From Mesorhizobium sp. (GTDB taxonomy: Bacteria > Pseudomonadota > Alphaproteobacteria > Rhizobiales > Rhizobiaceae), in NCBI GenBank assembly GCA_004963905.1, contig SUGL01000007.1, forward strand, positions 108,228 to 172,227: a stretch of DNA of 64,000 nt, in the 5' to 3' direction. The translations under genes and the position numbers were made by a program. The notes beneath the pieces were generated by a model. It was given only the letters and a program-made list of their open reading frames with translations, had not been told where the DNA came from and ran no database searches. Position 1 is the first letter of the stretch, and each line of letters begins with the position of its first letter. Below are positions 53,843 to 61,910 of the stretch, in pieces.

Positions 53843-53939
53843 GGTCACCTCCTGGTGAGCTGCGGACAAATCCGTGTGTAGAAGCGACAGCGCAGATAGT
53901 GGCAAAGGGCGGCCGATGCCATAGCGATCGGAGCTTGCT

Positions 53940-54920
53940 ATGAAAGCCGTTCAGTACAGCCGCTTCGGCGGATCGGAAGTATTGGAAGTCGTTGACATCC
54001 CTGTGCCTGTCGCGGAAGCCGGCCAGATCCTCGTCAAGGTCGAAGCTGCCGGCGTCAACTTCTTCGAGGTGCTGATGCGGGCGGATCGTTACGCGGTCAC
54101 GCCGAGCCTGCCGATGTTTCCGGGCGTCGAGGCTGCCGGCACCGTAGAGGCGGTCGGCGAGGGCGTGGACCCGCGCCTCCTGGGAAGCCGTGTGGCGGCG
54201 CCGCTATTTGTCTCCGACCGGCCTTTCGGCGGTTATGCAGAATATGTGGCGATCGATGCCAATCTCGCCGCGCCGTTGCCGGATGCGCTTTCCTTCGAGG
54301 AGGCGACTGCCCTGATGGTGCAGGGGCTGACGGCCCTCCATCTGCTCAGGCAAAGCCCGCCGGCCAACAGGGCGGTGCTCGTTCCCGCTGCCGCGGGTGG
54401 CGTCGGTTCATTGCTGGTCCAACTGGCGCGAGGGCGGGGCGCCGGCCGCATCGTCGCGCTGGCCGGCGGCAGGACGAAGCTCGATCTCGCCTTGTCGTCA
54501 GGCGCAGATGCAGCGATCGATTCCAGCCGTGATGAATGGCCGGCGCAGATCCGCGAAGCGAATGGCGGTGCCGGCGTCGACATCATCTATGATACGGTCG
54601 GCGACGCGATGACGGCGGCGGCGCTGCCGGCCCTGGCGCCCGGCGGCGAGCTCGTCTTCGCAGCGCTCGGCCGATTTGCGCTTTCCGTCTCCGACATTAA
54701 AGCGATGATCGCCCAGAACCAGGCGCTCAGAGGTTTCGCGCTGTTGCCGCTCCTGCTGCCTGCGGCGCTCAAAGCAGGCCTCGCGGAGCTTTTCGATCTG
54801 GCGGCAAACGGTCGGCTGCGGGTGGCAATCGGCGGCCGCTTCCCGCTCGACCGGGCCGGCGAGGCACATCGCCTGCTGGAAGAGCGCCGATCGGCCGGCA
54901 AGGTCGTGCTGGTGCCCTGA
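53940..54920 (+). CDS. Zinc-independent quinone oxidoreductase (MDR family)
   Basis: A 326-residue NADPH:quinone reductase-like MDR protein. GVNFFEVLMRADRY, FPGVEAAGTVEAVGEGVDP and VLVPAAAGGVGSLLVQLARG (the nucleotide loop) are family motifs; the zinc ligands of alcohol dehydrogenases are absent. An inverted repeat CATAGC / GCTATG brackets the ribosome binding site and overlaps the ATG. By position it is under the divergent HxlR regulator 2. Confidence 0.88.
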   Translation: MKAVQYSRFGGSEVLEVVDIPVPVAEAGQILVKVEAAGVNFFEVLMRADRYAVTPSLPMFPGVEAAGTVEAVGEGVDPRLLGSRVAAPLFVSDRPFGGYAEYVAIDANLAAPLPDALSFEEATALMVQGLTALHLLRQSPPANRAVLVPAAAGGVGSLLVQLARGRGAGRIVALAGGRTKLDLALSSGADAAIDSSRDEWPAQIREANGGAGVDIIYDTVGDAMTAAALPALAPGGELVFAALGRFALSVSDIKAMIAQNQALRGFALLPLLLPAALKAGLAELFDLAANGRLRVAIGGRFPLDRAGEAHRLLEERRSAGKVVLVP

Positions 54921-54958
54921 TTGCCACGTTCGATCAGAATTTTCGGAGTCCTTTCGCT

Positions 54959-55630
54959 TCACGCGATCTTGCCGTCCACGATATGGATGCGGCGCTGCAT
55001 GCGCGCGGCCATGTCCAGGTCATGCGTCACGGCGACCACCGCCTTGCCGCGCTCACGCACCAGGTTCTGCAGTATTTCGAACACCTGCTCGGAACTCCTG
55101 CTGTCAAGACTTCCGGTCGGCTCGTCGGCAAGGATGAGCGGAGGGTCATTGGCGAGCGCGCGCGCCACCGCGACCCGCTGGCGCTGGCCACCTGACAACT
55201 GATCTGGCCGTCGGTCGAGATGCTCACTCAGTCCAAGCGAGCCGAGCAGATCGCCGGCGCGCTCGTGCATCTCGCCTCTCGCGAGCAGGCCCAGCTTGCG
55301 CATCGGGATCTCGACGTTTTCGCGCGCGGTGAACTCCGGCAGCAGAAAATGGAACTGGAACACGAAGCCCATCATCTCGAGCCGTGTTCTGGCGCGTTCC
55401 TTTTCGTCCATAGGACCACTGTCACGGCCGGTGATCGTGAGCCGGCCTGAAGTCGGCCGATCGAGAAGGCCGAGCAGGTAAAGCAGTGACGATTTCCCTG
55501 AGCCGGACGGACCGGTGATGGCAACGAATTCCCTCTCGTCGATCCGGAGAGAAATGTCCTTGACGAGCGTCACCGGCACCGTCTCCGGTAGAATTCGGGT
55601 CAGCCTCTCGGTCTCGATCAGCGTGCTCAT
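54959..55630 (-). CDS. ABC exporter ATPase (MacB/LolD type)
   Basis: A 223-residue ATPase. Walker A is GPSGSGKSSLL, signature LSGGQRQRVAVARA, Walker B ILADEPTGSLDS, H-loop VTHDLDMA. The SGSGKSS/LADEPTGSLD style is that of LolD/MacB/FtsE. Its ATG overlaps the stop of the permease gene. With the permease and adaptor upstream it forms a tripartite-style exporter; the outer-membrane partner is not encoded here. Confidence 0.92.
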   Translation of the reverse strand: MSTLIETERLTRILPETVPVTLVKDISLRIDEREFVAITGPSGSGKSSLLYLLGLLDRPTSGRLTITGRDSGPMDEKERARTRLEMMGFVFQFHFLLPEFTARENVEIPMRKLGLLARGEMHERAGDLLGSLGLSEHLDRRPDQLSGGQRQRVAVARALANDPPLILADEPTGSLDSRSSEQVFEILQNLVRERGKAVVAVTHDLDMAARMQRRIHIVDGKIA

Positions 55631-56868
55631 GTCGCGCCCCTGATGATGTCGACCGGGTTTTGCCTCGCCGCCCGCCGCGCCGGCAAAAAGCCGGCCACCG
55701 CCGCCGAGCCGACCGCGAAGACCGAGGCGATGATGTAGTGCAGCGCGCTCCAGGCGATCGGCAGATGCGTCATCTCCCGGCCGGCAGCGGCGATCTTGAA
55801 GCTCACCAGCGACAGCGCATAGACCAGGACGAAGCCGAGCAGGCAGCCGAGCGCCGAGCCGCCGGCGCCGATCGCCACGCCTTCAAGCAGGAACAGCCGC
55901 CGCATATCCGCTTCCGGGAAGCCGAGCGACTTCATGATGGCGATGTCGCGCGTCTTCTCGTGGGTGATGGTGGAGATGATGTTGAAGATGCCGAAGCCTG
56001 CGACCAGCATGATGGCGCCGACCACGGTATACATGATGACGTTGCGGATGACGAAGGCCTGCAGGATCGCTTCGTTGGCCTCTTGCCATGCCACGGCCTT
56101 GTAGCCGAGCTCTGCCTCGGTGCGGTGCGCCACCAGCGGCGCGCGGTTCGGATCGTCGAGCTTGACCCGGATCTCGTTGATGACGTTCGGCCGCTCCGCA
56201 AGAATCTGGGCGTTTTTCAATAGAATGTAGGCCTCGCCCTCGTCACGCGCGGTCGTGCCGGTGTGGAACAGGCCTGTGATCTTGAAGTCGCGCGTTTGCC
56301 CCTCCGACGACACAGCCGTTATCGTGTCGCCAAGCCCGGCGCCGAGCCTGCTCGCCATTGTGTCGCCTATCAGCACGTTGTTTCCGCCCGCGGCCAGCGC
56401 CGCAAAGTTGCCGGCGACGAAGTCATCCACGATCGGCGACACGCCGCGCTCGCGCGCCGGTTCGATGCCGATGATGGCGGCACCGGTCTCACGGCTAGAA
56501 TAGCGCATCACGCCCTGTGTCTTCAGGCTGACAGCGAACCGTCCAGGTATCCAGCTTTCGAGCCATGCGATGGCCTCGGTCGGATTGATGATGCCTCGGC
56601 GGTCATCGCGTGGCCTAAGCCCCGATATGGCGACGGCATCGAACACGTCCTCGACAGGCTGGCGGCGAGCAACGCGCTGCTCGTCCGTCACGTCGACATG
56701 CGGCATGGTGTCGACGAGCTGCCTGACGAAATCGTCCTGCCCGCCTTGCATGAGCGCCGCCATGGCGACCGAGAAGCCGACGCCGACCGCCACCCCGATC
56801 AACGCCACCAGCGTCTGGCGGCCGCGGCCGGCGATATGCGTGACGGCGATGTCGAGGATCAGCGGCAT
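55627..56868 (-). CDS. FtsX-domain ABC permease (MacB/LolC-like)
   Basis: A 413-residue permease with one N-terminal and three C-terminal membrane segments enclosing a periplasmic domain (about residues 45-270), the MacB/FtsX topology. The C-terminal motif FNIISTITHEKTRDIAIMKS is the coupling region, and GFLPARRAARQNPVDIIRG is the typical end. Such mechanotransmitting permeases push substrates through a partner adaptor. It is six bases downstream of the adaptor gene and overlaps the ATPase. Confidence 0.9.
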   Translation of the reverse strand: MPLILDIAVTHIAGRGRQTLVALIGVAVGVGFSVAMAALMQGGQDDFVRQLVDTMPHVDVTDEQRVARRQPVEDVFDAVAISGLRPRDDRRGIINPTEAIAWLESWIPGRFAVSLKTQGVMRYSSRETGAAIIGIEPARERGVSPIVDDFVAGNFAALAAGGNNVLIGDTMASRLGAGLGDTITAVSSEGQTRDFKITGLFHTGTTARDEGEAYILLKNAQILAERPNVINEIRVKLDDPNRAPLVAHRTEAELGYKAVAWQEANEAILQAFVIRNVIMYTVVGAIMLVAGFGIFNIISTITHEKTRDIAIMKSLGFPEADMRRLFLLEGVAIGAGGSALGCLLGFVLVYALSLVSFKIAAAGREMTHLPIAWSALHYIIASVFAVGSAAVAGFLPARRAARQNPVDIIRGAT

Positions 56869-56874
56869 CTCGCC

Positions 56875-57882
56875 TCACGTGCCTTTCTCGGTGATCTTCA
56901 CCCGCGCCCCGTCCTTGAGGTCGGCTGGGTAGGGCGAGACGATGCGATCCTGCTCGCCGACGCCGGACAGCACCTCGACGCGCTTCACACCGCGAATACC
57001 GGCGCGTATCTCGCGCTTGTGCGCCCTATCGCCTTCGACCACGACGACGTCGTTTCCCTGAACCGCGGCGGAGGGAACCAGCAGCGCGTTTCTGGCCACG
57101 CGAGTGACGATGTTGACATCGGTCGACATGCCGATCCTGAGCGGCGTGTCGTCCGGCAGGCGGAAGTAAACCCGATACGTCTTCGTCACCGGATCGCCCT
57201 TGGGGGTGATCCGGTCGACCACCGCTTCCAGGTTCCGGCCCGGGAAGGCGTCGGCTCTTAGCAGCGTCCGCTGGCCAACCTCGACGCGCGGAATGTCTTC
57301 TTCGTTGACCTCGGCGACCACGAGCAGCGGCCGCGGTTCGCCGATCCAGAACAATATGGTGCCGAGTTCGGCGACCTCGCCCACCTCACCGTCCTCCCTC
57401 AGCACGACGCCCGGACTTGGCGCGCGCAATATGTAGGTTTCGAGGCGAGCTTTCTGCGCGGCGATCAGCGCTTCGATCTGAGACAGTTCGCTGCGCGCTT
57501 GATCGAGCGCCTGCTGGCTCGCCGCATTTTTCTCCGCGAGCACCGTCTGGCGTTGGAATTCCTGTTCGGCCAGGGCTCGACGCGCCTCGAGCTCGCCGAG
57601 AGCGGCCTTGACCTCGCTATCGTCGAGCCGGGCAAGCACGTCGCCGCGCTCGACCCGCGAATCCTCGCAGTCGCACCGCTCGACAATTCTCTCGCGGACC
57701 ACGGGCGCCACCTTTGCCCAGATCCTCGGCTCTACCGAACCGCTGGCATAGACGATCTCCGCCGCGTCGCCGCGCCTGGCCGTCACCACCGAGATCGGCG
57801 TAGGCTGCAGCATATACCAAGTCGCGGCGGTGGCAGCCGATGCGGCGACGACGATGCCTGCAATCCAGCGTCTAAAGCGCAT
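56875..57882 (-). CDS. HlyD/MacA-type periplasmic adaptor with CxC motif
   Basis: A 335-residue membrane-fusion protein: an N-terminal anchor (RFRRWIAGIVVAASAATAAT), a biotinyl-lipoyl-like domain, an alpha hairpin (about residues 95-150, QALDQARSELSQIEALIAAQ) and beta-barrel domains. The N-terminal lipoyl half holds Cys70 and Cys72 (VERCDCEDSR), unusual for this class and possibly metal-binding or redox-active. The start at 57882 has AGGAG upstream. It is the first gene of the export operon and faces the TetR gene. Confidence 0.88.
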   Translation of the reverse strand: MRFRRWIAGIVVAASAATAATWYMLQPTPISVVTARRGDAAEIVYASGSVEPRIWAKVAPVVRERIVERCDCEDSRVERGDVLARLDDSEVKAALGELEARRALAEQEFQRQTVLAEKNAASQQALDQARSELSQIEALIAAQKARLETYILRAPSPGVVLREDGEVGEVAELGTILFWIGEPRPLLVVAEVNEEDIPRVEVGQRTLLRADAFPGRNLEAVVDRITPKGDPVTKTYRVYFRLPDDTPLRIGMSTDVNIVTRVARNALLVPSAAVQGNDVVVVEGDRAHKREIRAGIRGVKRVEVLSGVGEQDRIVSPYPADLKDGARVKITEKGT

Positions 57883-57918
57883 GAAGCGCTCCTCTTTCAA
57901 GGGCGAGACCCATAGCAT

Positions 57919-57937
57919 TAGACCGACCGTCGGTCTA
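57919..57937. promoter_or_regulatory. Perfect 19-bp TetR operator
   Basis: TAGACCGAC-C-GTCGGTCTA is a perfect palindrome 36 bp from the adaptor start and 77 bp from the TetR start. Its outer TAGACC / GGTCTA halves match the NemR-type TetR box as I remember it. This strongly suggests control of the exporter, and perhaps of itself, by the adjacent TetR protein. Confidence 0.8.
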
Positions 57938-58014
57938 TGATATTTGAAACGTATTGACAGCGGAGGCGTTCCCGCCTGTCGATCACGCTTTCAGCAACGT
58001 TCGAGGGAACCGAA

Positions 58015-58707
58015 TTGGCCAGAGTGATAAAGTCGCCGGAAGTGCGCTCCGCCGAGCTTCTCGACTGTGCCCAGCGACTGTTCTTCCAGCGTGGTTACGA
58101 CGACACGACGGTCAACGACATCATACGTGAGGCCGGCCTGTCGAAGGGAGCGTTCTACCACTACTTCGCCTCCAAGGAGGCACTGCTGGAAGCGCTCGCG
58201 GCGCGGATCGCGCGCGAGAGTCTCACCGAACTCGAGCCGATGCTGGAAGATCCTTCGCTCGATGCCATCGGCCGGCTCAACGCGCTTTTTTCCGGATCGC
58301 AGCGGCTCAACGTCGAGTTGGCCCCGCAGCTCCGGAAAACTTTCGCCGTGGTCTTTCGGCCGGAAAACGTCGTGCTCTTCCACAGGATCGACGAGGCCGC
58401 CAGGGAGCTCGCTTTGCCGATGATCGCACGCCTCCTGAGAAAGGGGAGTGAAGAAGGCGCCTTCGAGGTGCCTGATCCGATTACATTCGCCGACATGCTC
58501 CTGCAGATCAGGCTGATCTTCCGGGACGTGATGCATCGTGCGCTGCGCCAGGCCGAAGGAGGCGATCTCGAGGAAGCCGCGCACCTGCTCGAGGAGCGGC
58601 TGCGGATCTACGGCATCGCGGTCGACCGCTTGCTCAAGCTGCCTGATGGGACGATCGAAGCGGTTGAGCCTGGTTTCGGCCGAGCATTTCTGGGAGAGAA
58701 GTCCTGA
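58015..58707 (+). CDS. TetR-family transcriptional regulator
   Basis: A 230-residue TetR protein with the N-terminal HTH YDDTTVNDIIREAGLSKGAF followed by YHYFASKEALLEAL. The C-terminal ligand domain is not assignable. The start is the TTG at 58015 with GAGGGAA upstream; no ATG is available at this end. It is divergent from the adaptor-permease-ATPase operon with a perfect operator between, so it probably represses the exporter until a toxic ligand binds. Confidence 0.9.
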   Translation: MARVIKSPEVRSAELLDCAQRLFFQRGYDDTTVNDIIREAGLSKGAFYHYFASKEALLEALAARIARESLTELEPMLEDPSLDAIGRLNALFSGSQRLNVELAPQLRKTFAVVFRPENVVLFHRIDEAARELALPMIARLLRKGSEEGAFEVPDPITFADMLLQIRLIFRDVMHRALRQAEGGDLEEAAHLLEERLRIYGIAVDRLLKLPDGTIEAVEPGFGRAFLGEKS

Positions 58708-58831
58708 TTGTCCGCGCGCGGTGCGGTTCGCGTGAAAGCTGGAGGAGCGCCGTTCACCGGGAAGGTCGCGCTTTAGCCGGTTCTCGACGCGCGACCGCCG
58801 GAACGGCCGACTTCCGAGTAAGCGGTCGTGC

Positions 58832-59368
58832 CTACCACTTCACCTTGAAGCCGACCGTGCCGCCGAAAGCGTGGCTGTCGCCGAAATCCTCCATGCTGGT
58901 GCGCGCCAGCAGCTCGCCGTGGACGGAGTAGCGGTCGTCGGCCCAGTTCAGCGAGCCGCCGACGCCTAGCCCGCCCCAGAGCGGCTGCGCCTTGCCGACA
59001 AGCTTGGTGCCTGAGACATCGACATCGTAGCCGTCGAGGAAGTCGTAATAGAGATTGGCGACGCCATAGACATGCGAGCGACTCGACTGGCCCGCCTTGT
59101 CCTTCCATTCGCTCTCGTAGTCGGCCTACAGGCCGAGGCGACCGATCAGGCTGTCGCTGCCGTCGTTGGAGACGTGGGCGCCATAGGGATCGGTGAAGCT
59201 GTCGAAATCGACCGAGGAATAGCTGAGCTGCGCTTGCAGCGTCAGCGACCAGTTGCCCTGGACGGCGATCTTCTGCCCGGCCTCGATGCCGAGGCCATAG
59301 CCGAAGCCGTCGTTGCCCTTGGCGAGCGTCTTGCCCAAGGTCGAGCATCGGGGGGGAACGAAGTCCAA
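58832..59368 (-). pseudogene. Autotransporter beta-barrel remnant with internal amber stop
   Basis: Translated on the minus strand it reads as the last part of an autotransporter translocator: GYGLGIEAGQKIAVQGNWSL, LQAQLSYSSVDFDSFTDPYG, SLIGRLGL, then a TAG at 59126-59128, then in the same frame ADYESEWKDKAGQSSRSHVY, VANLYYDFLDG, GGLGVGGSLNWADDRYSVHG and an end in GFKVKW. The alternating beta pattern and aromatic C-terminal residue are typical. The passenger and the first barrel strands are missing; homology stops near a GAGCAATTCC repeat. One nonsense change (CAG or similar to TAG) breaks what is left. No start or promoter. Confidence 0.82.
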
Positions 59369-59386
59369 CCGTGCTTCAAAGCCAAA

Positions 59387-59433
59387 GAGCGATTCCAGGA
59401 AAAGTGTGTAACGGTTTTCTGTCCGGGAATGCG
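59387..59433 (+). repeat. 46-bp GAGCAATTCC element at the pseudogene edge
   Basis: GAGCGATTCCAGGAAAAGTG ... TGTCCGGGAATGCG, a slightly changed copy of the element seen at 30371, 32177 and 45048. It lies where the autotransporter homology ends, so it may mark the breakpoint. Confidence 0.7.
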
Positions 59434-59473
59434 TCCAAACAAAGAGGCTCTGGACATCGGCCTATCGCGTCGG

Positions 59474-60787
59474 CTAGCGCCGCGCCATCGGGCGGTGGCC
59501 GTCGGGCAGGCGGGTGGCGATCAGCTTGTCGATGCGGCGGCCGTCGAGGTCGACCACTTCGAAGCGCCAGCCTTGCGCGTCGACGCATTCGCCGGTGTTG
59601 GGGAGGTGGTGCAGATGCGACAGCACATAGCCGGCCACCGTCTCATAGTCGCGGTTCTCCGGCAGGTCGATGCCCAGCACCTCGGCCATCTCGTCGGCCT
59701 GCATGTAGCCTGCGAGCAGCCATGAGCCGTCCTCGCGCTTGACGGCGTTTTCTTCCTCGCCGGCCTCGAGGTCCGAGCGGAAGACGCCGGTGATCGCTTC
59801 CAGGATGTCGGCTGGCGTGACGATGCCTTCGAAATGGCCGTATTCGTCGTGGACGAGCGCCATCGGCACATCCGATTCCTTCAGCTTCGCCAGCACGTCG
59901 AGCGCGTCGGCCTGATCGTGCACGATGGGTGCCGCGCGCACATGCTGGCGCGGCTCCAGCACCTTGCCGCCGAGGATCGCCGCCAGCACGTCGCGTGTCT
60001 GGACGACACCGACCATGGCATCGACATTGCCGTCGCCGGCGGGCAGGCGCGAATGCTGGGTCTCCATCAGGAGCCGCCTGATCGCCGCCTCGTCGGATTG
60101 CAGGTTGATCCAGTCGACTTCGGTGCGCGGCGTCATCACGGCGCGCACGGCGCGGTCGCCGAGGCGCATGACGCCGGCGATCATGCGCCGTTCGTCGGAT
60201 TCGATCGTGCCGTGATGCTCGGCCTCGGCGACCAGCATCTTGATCTCCTCGTCGGTGACCTTCTCTTCCGCCTCGCCGTGCTGGCCGAGCAGCCACAGAA
60301 CGGCGCGGCCGGAAATGTCGAGCAGGAAGACGAGCGGCGCCGATACCGTGGCGAGGATGGTCATGGCAGGCGCCGCCCTGACCGCCACACGCTCCGGATC
60401 CTTCAGCGCGATCTGCTTCGGCACGAGCTCGCCGACGATGAGCGAGGCGTAGGTGATGAGCGCGACGACGATGCCGACGCCGACGGGATCGGCGATGTTC
60501 TCGCGGATGCCGGTCGAGGCCAGATATTGCGCCAGTCGCTCGCCGAGCGTGGCGCCGGAGAAGGCACCGGAGAGAACGCCGACCAGGGTGATGCCGATCT
60601 GCACCGACGACAGGAACTTGCCGGGGTTGGAGCCGAGCGCCAGCGCGCGGCCGGCGCCCCTGACGTTGCGATCGATCATCGCCTTGAGGCGGGCCGGCCG
60701 CGACGAGACGATGGCGAGCTCCGACATGGCCAAAAGGCCGTTCACCAGGATGAGGACGGCCACGACGGCGATTTCAACATAGAGCAT
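59474..60787 (-). CDS. CorC/HlyC-family membrane protein (DUF21-CBS-CorC)
   Basis: About 437 residues. The N-terminal DUF21/CNNM domain has four hydrophobic segments (VEIAVVAVLILVNGLLAMSE, GVGIVVALITYASLIVGELV); two CBS domains follow (about residues 210-330, VMTPRTEVDWINL and VDAMVGVVQTRDVLAAIL), then a C-terminal transporter-associated domain. Family members are linked to Mg2+/Co2+ efflux; the old name is hemolysin. The ATG at 60787 is the family start; an ATG 15 bp upstream is possible. Confidence 0.92.
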   Translation of the reverse strand: MLYVEIAVVAVLILVNGLLAMSELAIVSSRPARLKAMIDRNVRGAGRALALGSNPGKFLSSVQIGITLVGVLSGAFSGATLGERLAQYLASTGIRENIADPVGVGIVVALITYASLIVGELVPKQIALKDPERVAVRAAPAMTILATVSAPLVFLLDISGRAVLWLLGQHGEAEEKVTDEEIKMLVAEAEHHGTIESDERRMIAGVMRLGDRAVRAVMTPRTEVDWINLQSDEAAIRRLLMETQHSRLPAGDGNVDAMVGVVQTRDVLAAILGGKVLEPRQHVRAAPIVHDQADALDVLAKLKESDVPMALVHDEYGHFEGIVTPADILEAITGVFRSDLEAGEEENAVKREDGSWLLAGYMQADEMAEVLGIDLPENRDYETVAGYVLSHLHHLPNTGECVDAQGWRFEVVDLDGRRIDKLIATRLPDGHRPMARR

Positions 60788-60876
60788 GCGCGTCAATAGC
60801 ATTGCCGCGGTGCATTCGAAAATAGTCCGCCGTTATTTTTGGAGCATGACAATTGGAGCCATGACGGGCGAGCCGT

Positions 60877-61788
60877 TCAGGCATCCCAAGGCGGCGCCGA
60901 AAAATGGTCGACGAGCGCGTCGATGACGACCCGCACCTTTGGCGTCAGCGCCCGCGTCACCGGCCAGACCGCGTGCACGACGATGTTCTCGACCAGACAG
61001 TCGCACAGGACCATTTCAAGCTCGCCGCGCGCCAGGCTCTCAGCCGCCAGCCAGGTCGGCAGAAAGGCGATGCCGCAGCCGGCAAGGGCCGCATCGAGCA
61101 TCGGTTCGCCGTGGCCAAGGACAAGCCTGGCCTTGGGGACAAAGGTCGTCAGATGGCCGTCGGTGCTCCCGATGGTCCAGGGACGAACGACGCCCTCGCG
61201 CCCATAGCCGATGACGCTGTGGCGGGCGAGGTCGTCGATGGACTGCGGCCTGCCATATCTTTCGAGATAGGCGGGAGAGGCGCATATCGCCGAGCGCTGG
61301 GCATAGATGCGACGTGCCGCCAATGACAGGCTGTCGTCGAGATCGCCCATGCGCACCGCAAGATCGATGCCTTCCTCGATAAGGTCGACGCGCCGGTCGT
61401 TGAAGGAAATCTCGATGGCCAGTTCCGGGAACCTGCTCGAGATGCCGAACAACACGGGGGCGACGCATCTGCGGCCAAAGGCGAGCGGGACGTCAATGCG
61501 CAGCCTGCCCGACGGGACCTGCCGGCTTGACGCGAGCAGCGCCTGCCCGGCCTCGATTTCCGCCAGCGCCCGCACGCAGGCGTCATAATAGCTTGAGCCT
61601 TCGCTGGTGGGGCTGAGGCTGCGGGTCGTGCGGTTGAGCAGGCGAACGCCGAGCCGCTGCTCCAGCTGCGCGACCGATTTGCCGATGGCCGACTTCGTCA
61701 CATGCAGCCGTTTGCCGGCCCCGGTGAAGCTGCCGGCCTCAACCGCATGAACGAATGCGACGATGCCTTGCAGGTCGATGGAATCCAT
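60877..61788 (-). CDS. LysR-family transcriptional regulator
   Basis: 303 residues. The N-terminal winged HTH is FVHAVEAGSFTGAGKRLHVT then KSAIGKSVAQLEQRLGVRLL; the effector domain follows (VPSGRLRIDVPLAFGRRCVA). It is divergent from a zinc-type alcohol dehydrogenase-family gene across 122 bp, with a CCGCA-T-TGCGG palindrome at 61836-61846, so it probably controls that gene in response to a small aldehyde, ketone or alcohol. Confidence 0.92.
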   Translation of the reverse strand: MDSIDLQGIVAFVHAVEAGSFTGAGKRLHVTKSAIGKSVAQLEQRLGVRLLNRTTRSLSPTSEGSSYYDACVRALAEIEAGQALLASSRQVPSGRLRIDVPLAFGRRCVAPVLFGISSRFPELAIEISFNDRRVDLIEEGIDLAVRMGDLDDSLSLAARRIYAQRSAICASPAYLERYGRPQSIDDLARHSVIGYGREGVVRPWTIGSTDGHLTTFVPKARLVLGHGEPMLDAALAGCGIAFLPTWLAAESLARGELEMVLCDCLVENIVVHAVWPVTRALTPKVRVVIDALVDHFSAPPWDA

Positions 61789-61910
61789 GATGCACCCGTT
61801 GTAGATTTTTCCTCTTCAATCTGTCGTCGAATATCCCGCATTGCGGCATTATTTTCCATAGTTGGATCGCATAGATGTCTGGCGCAGCCATCAATAAAGG
61901 AGCGCCCCAC

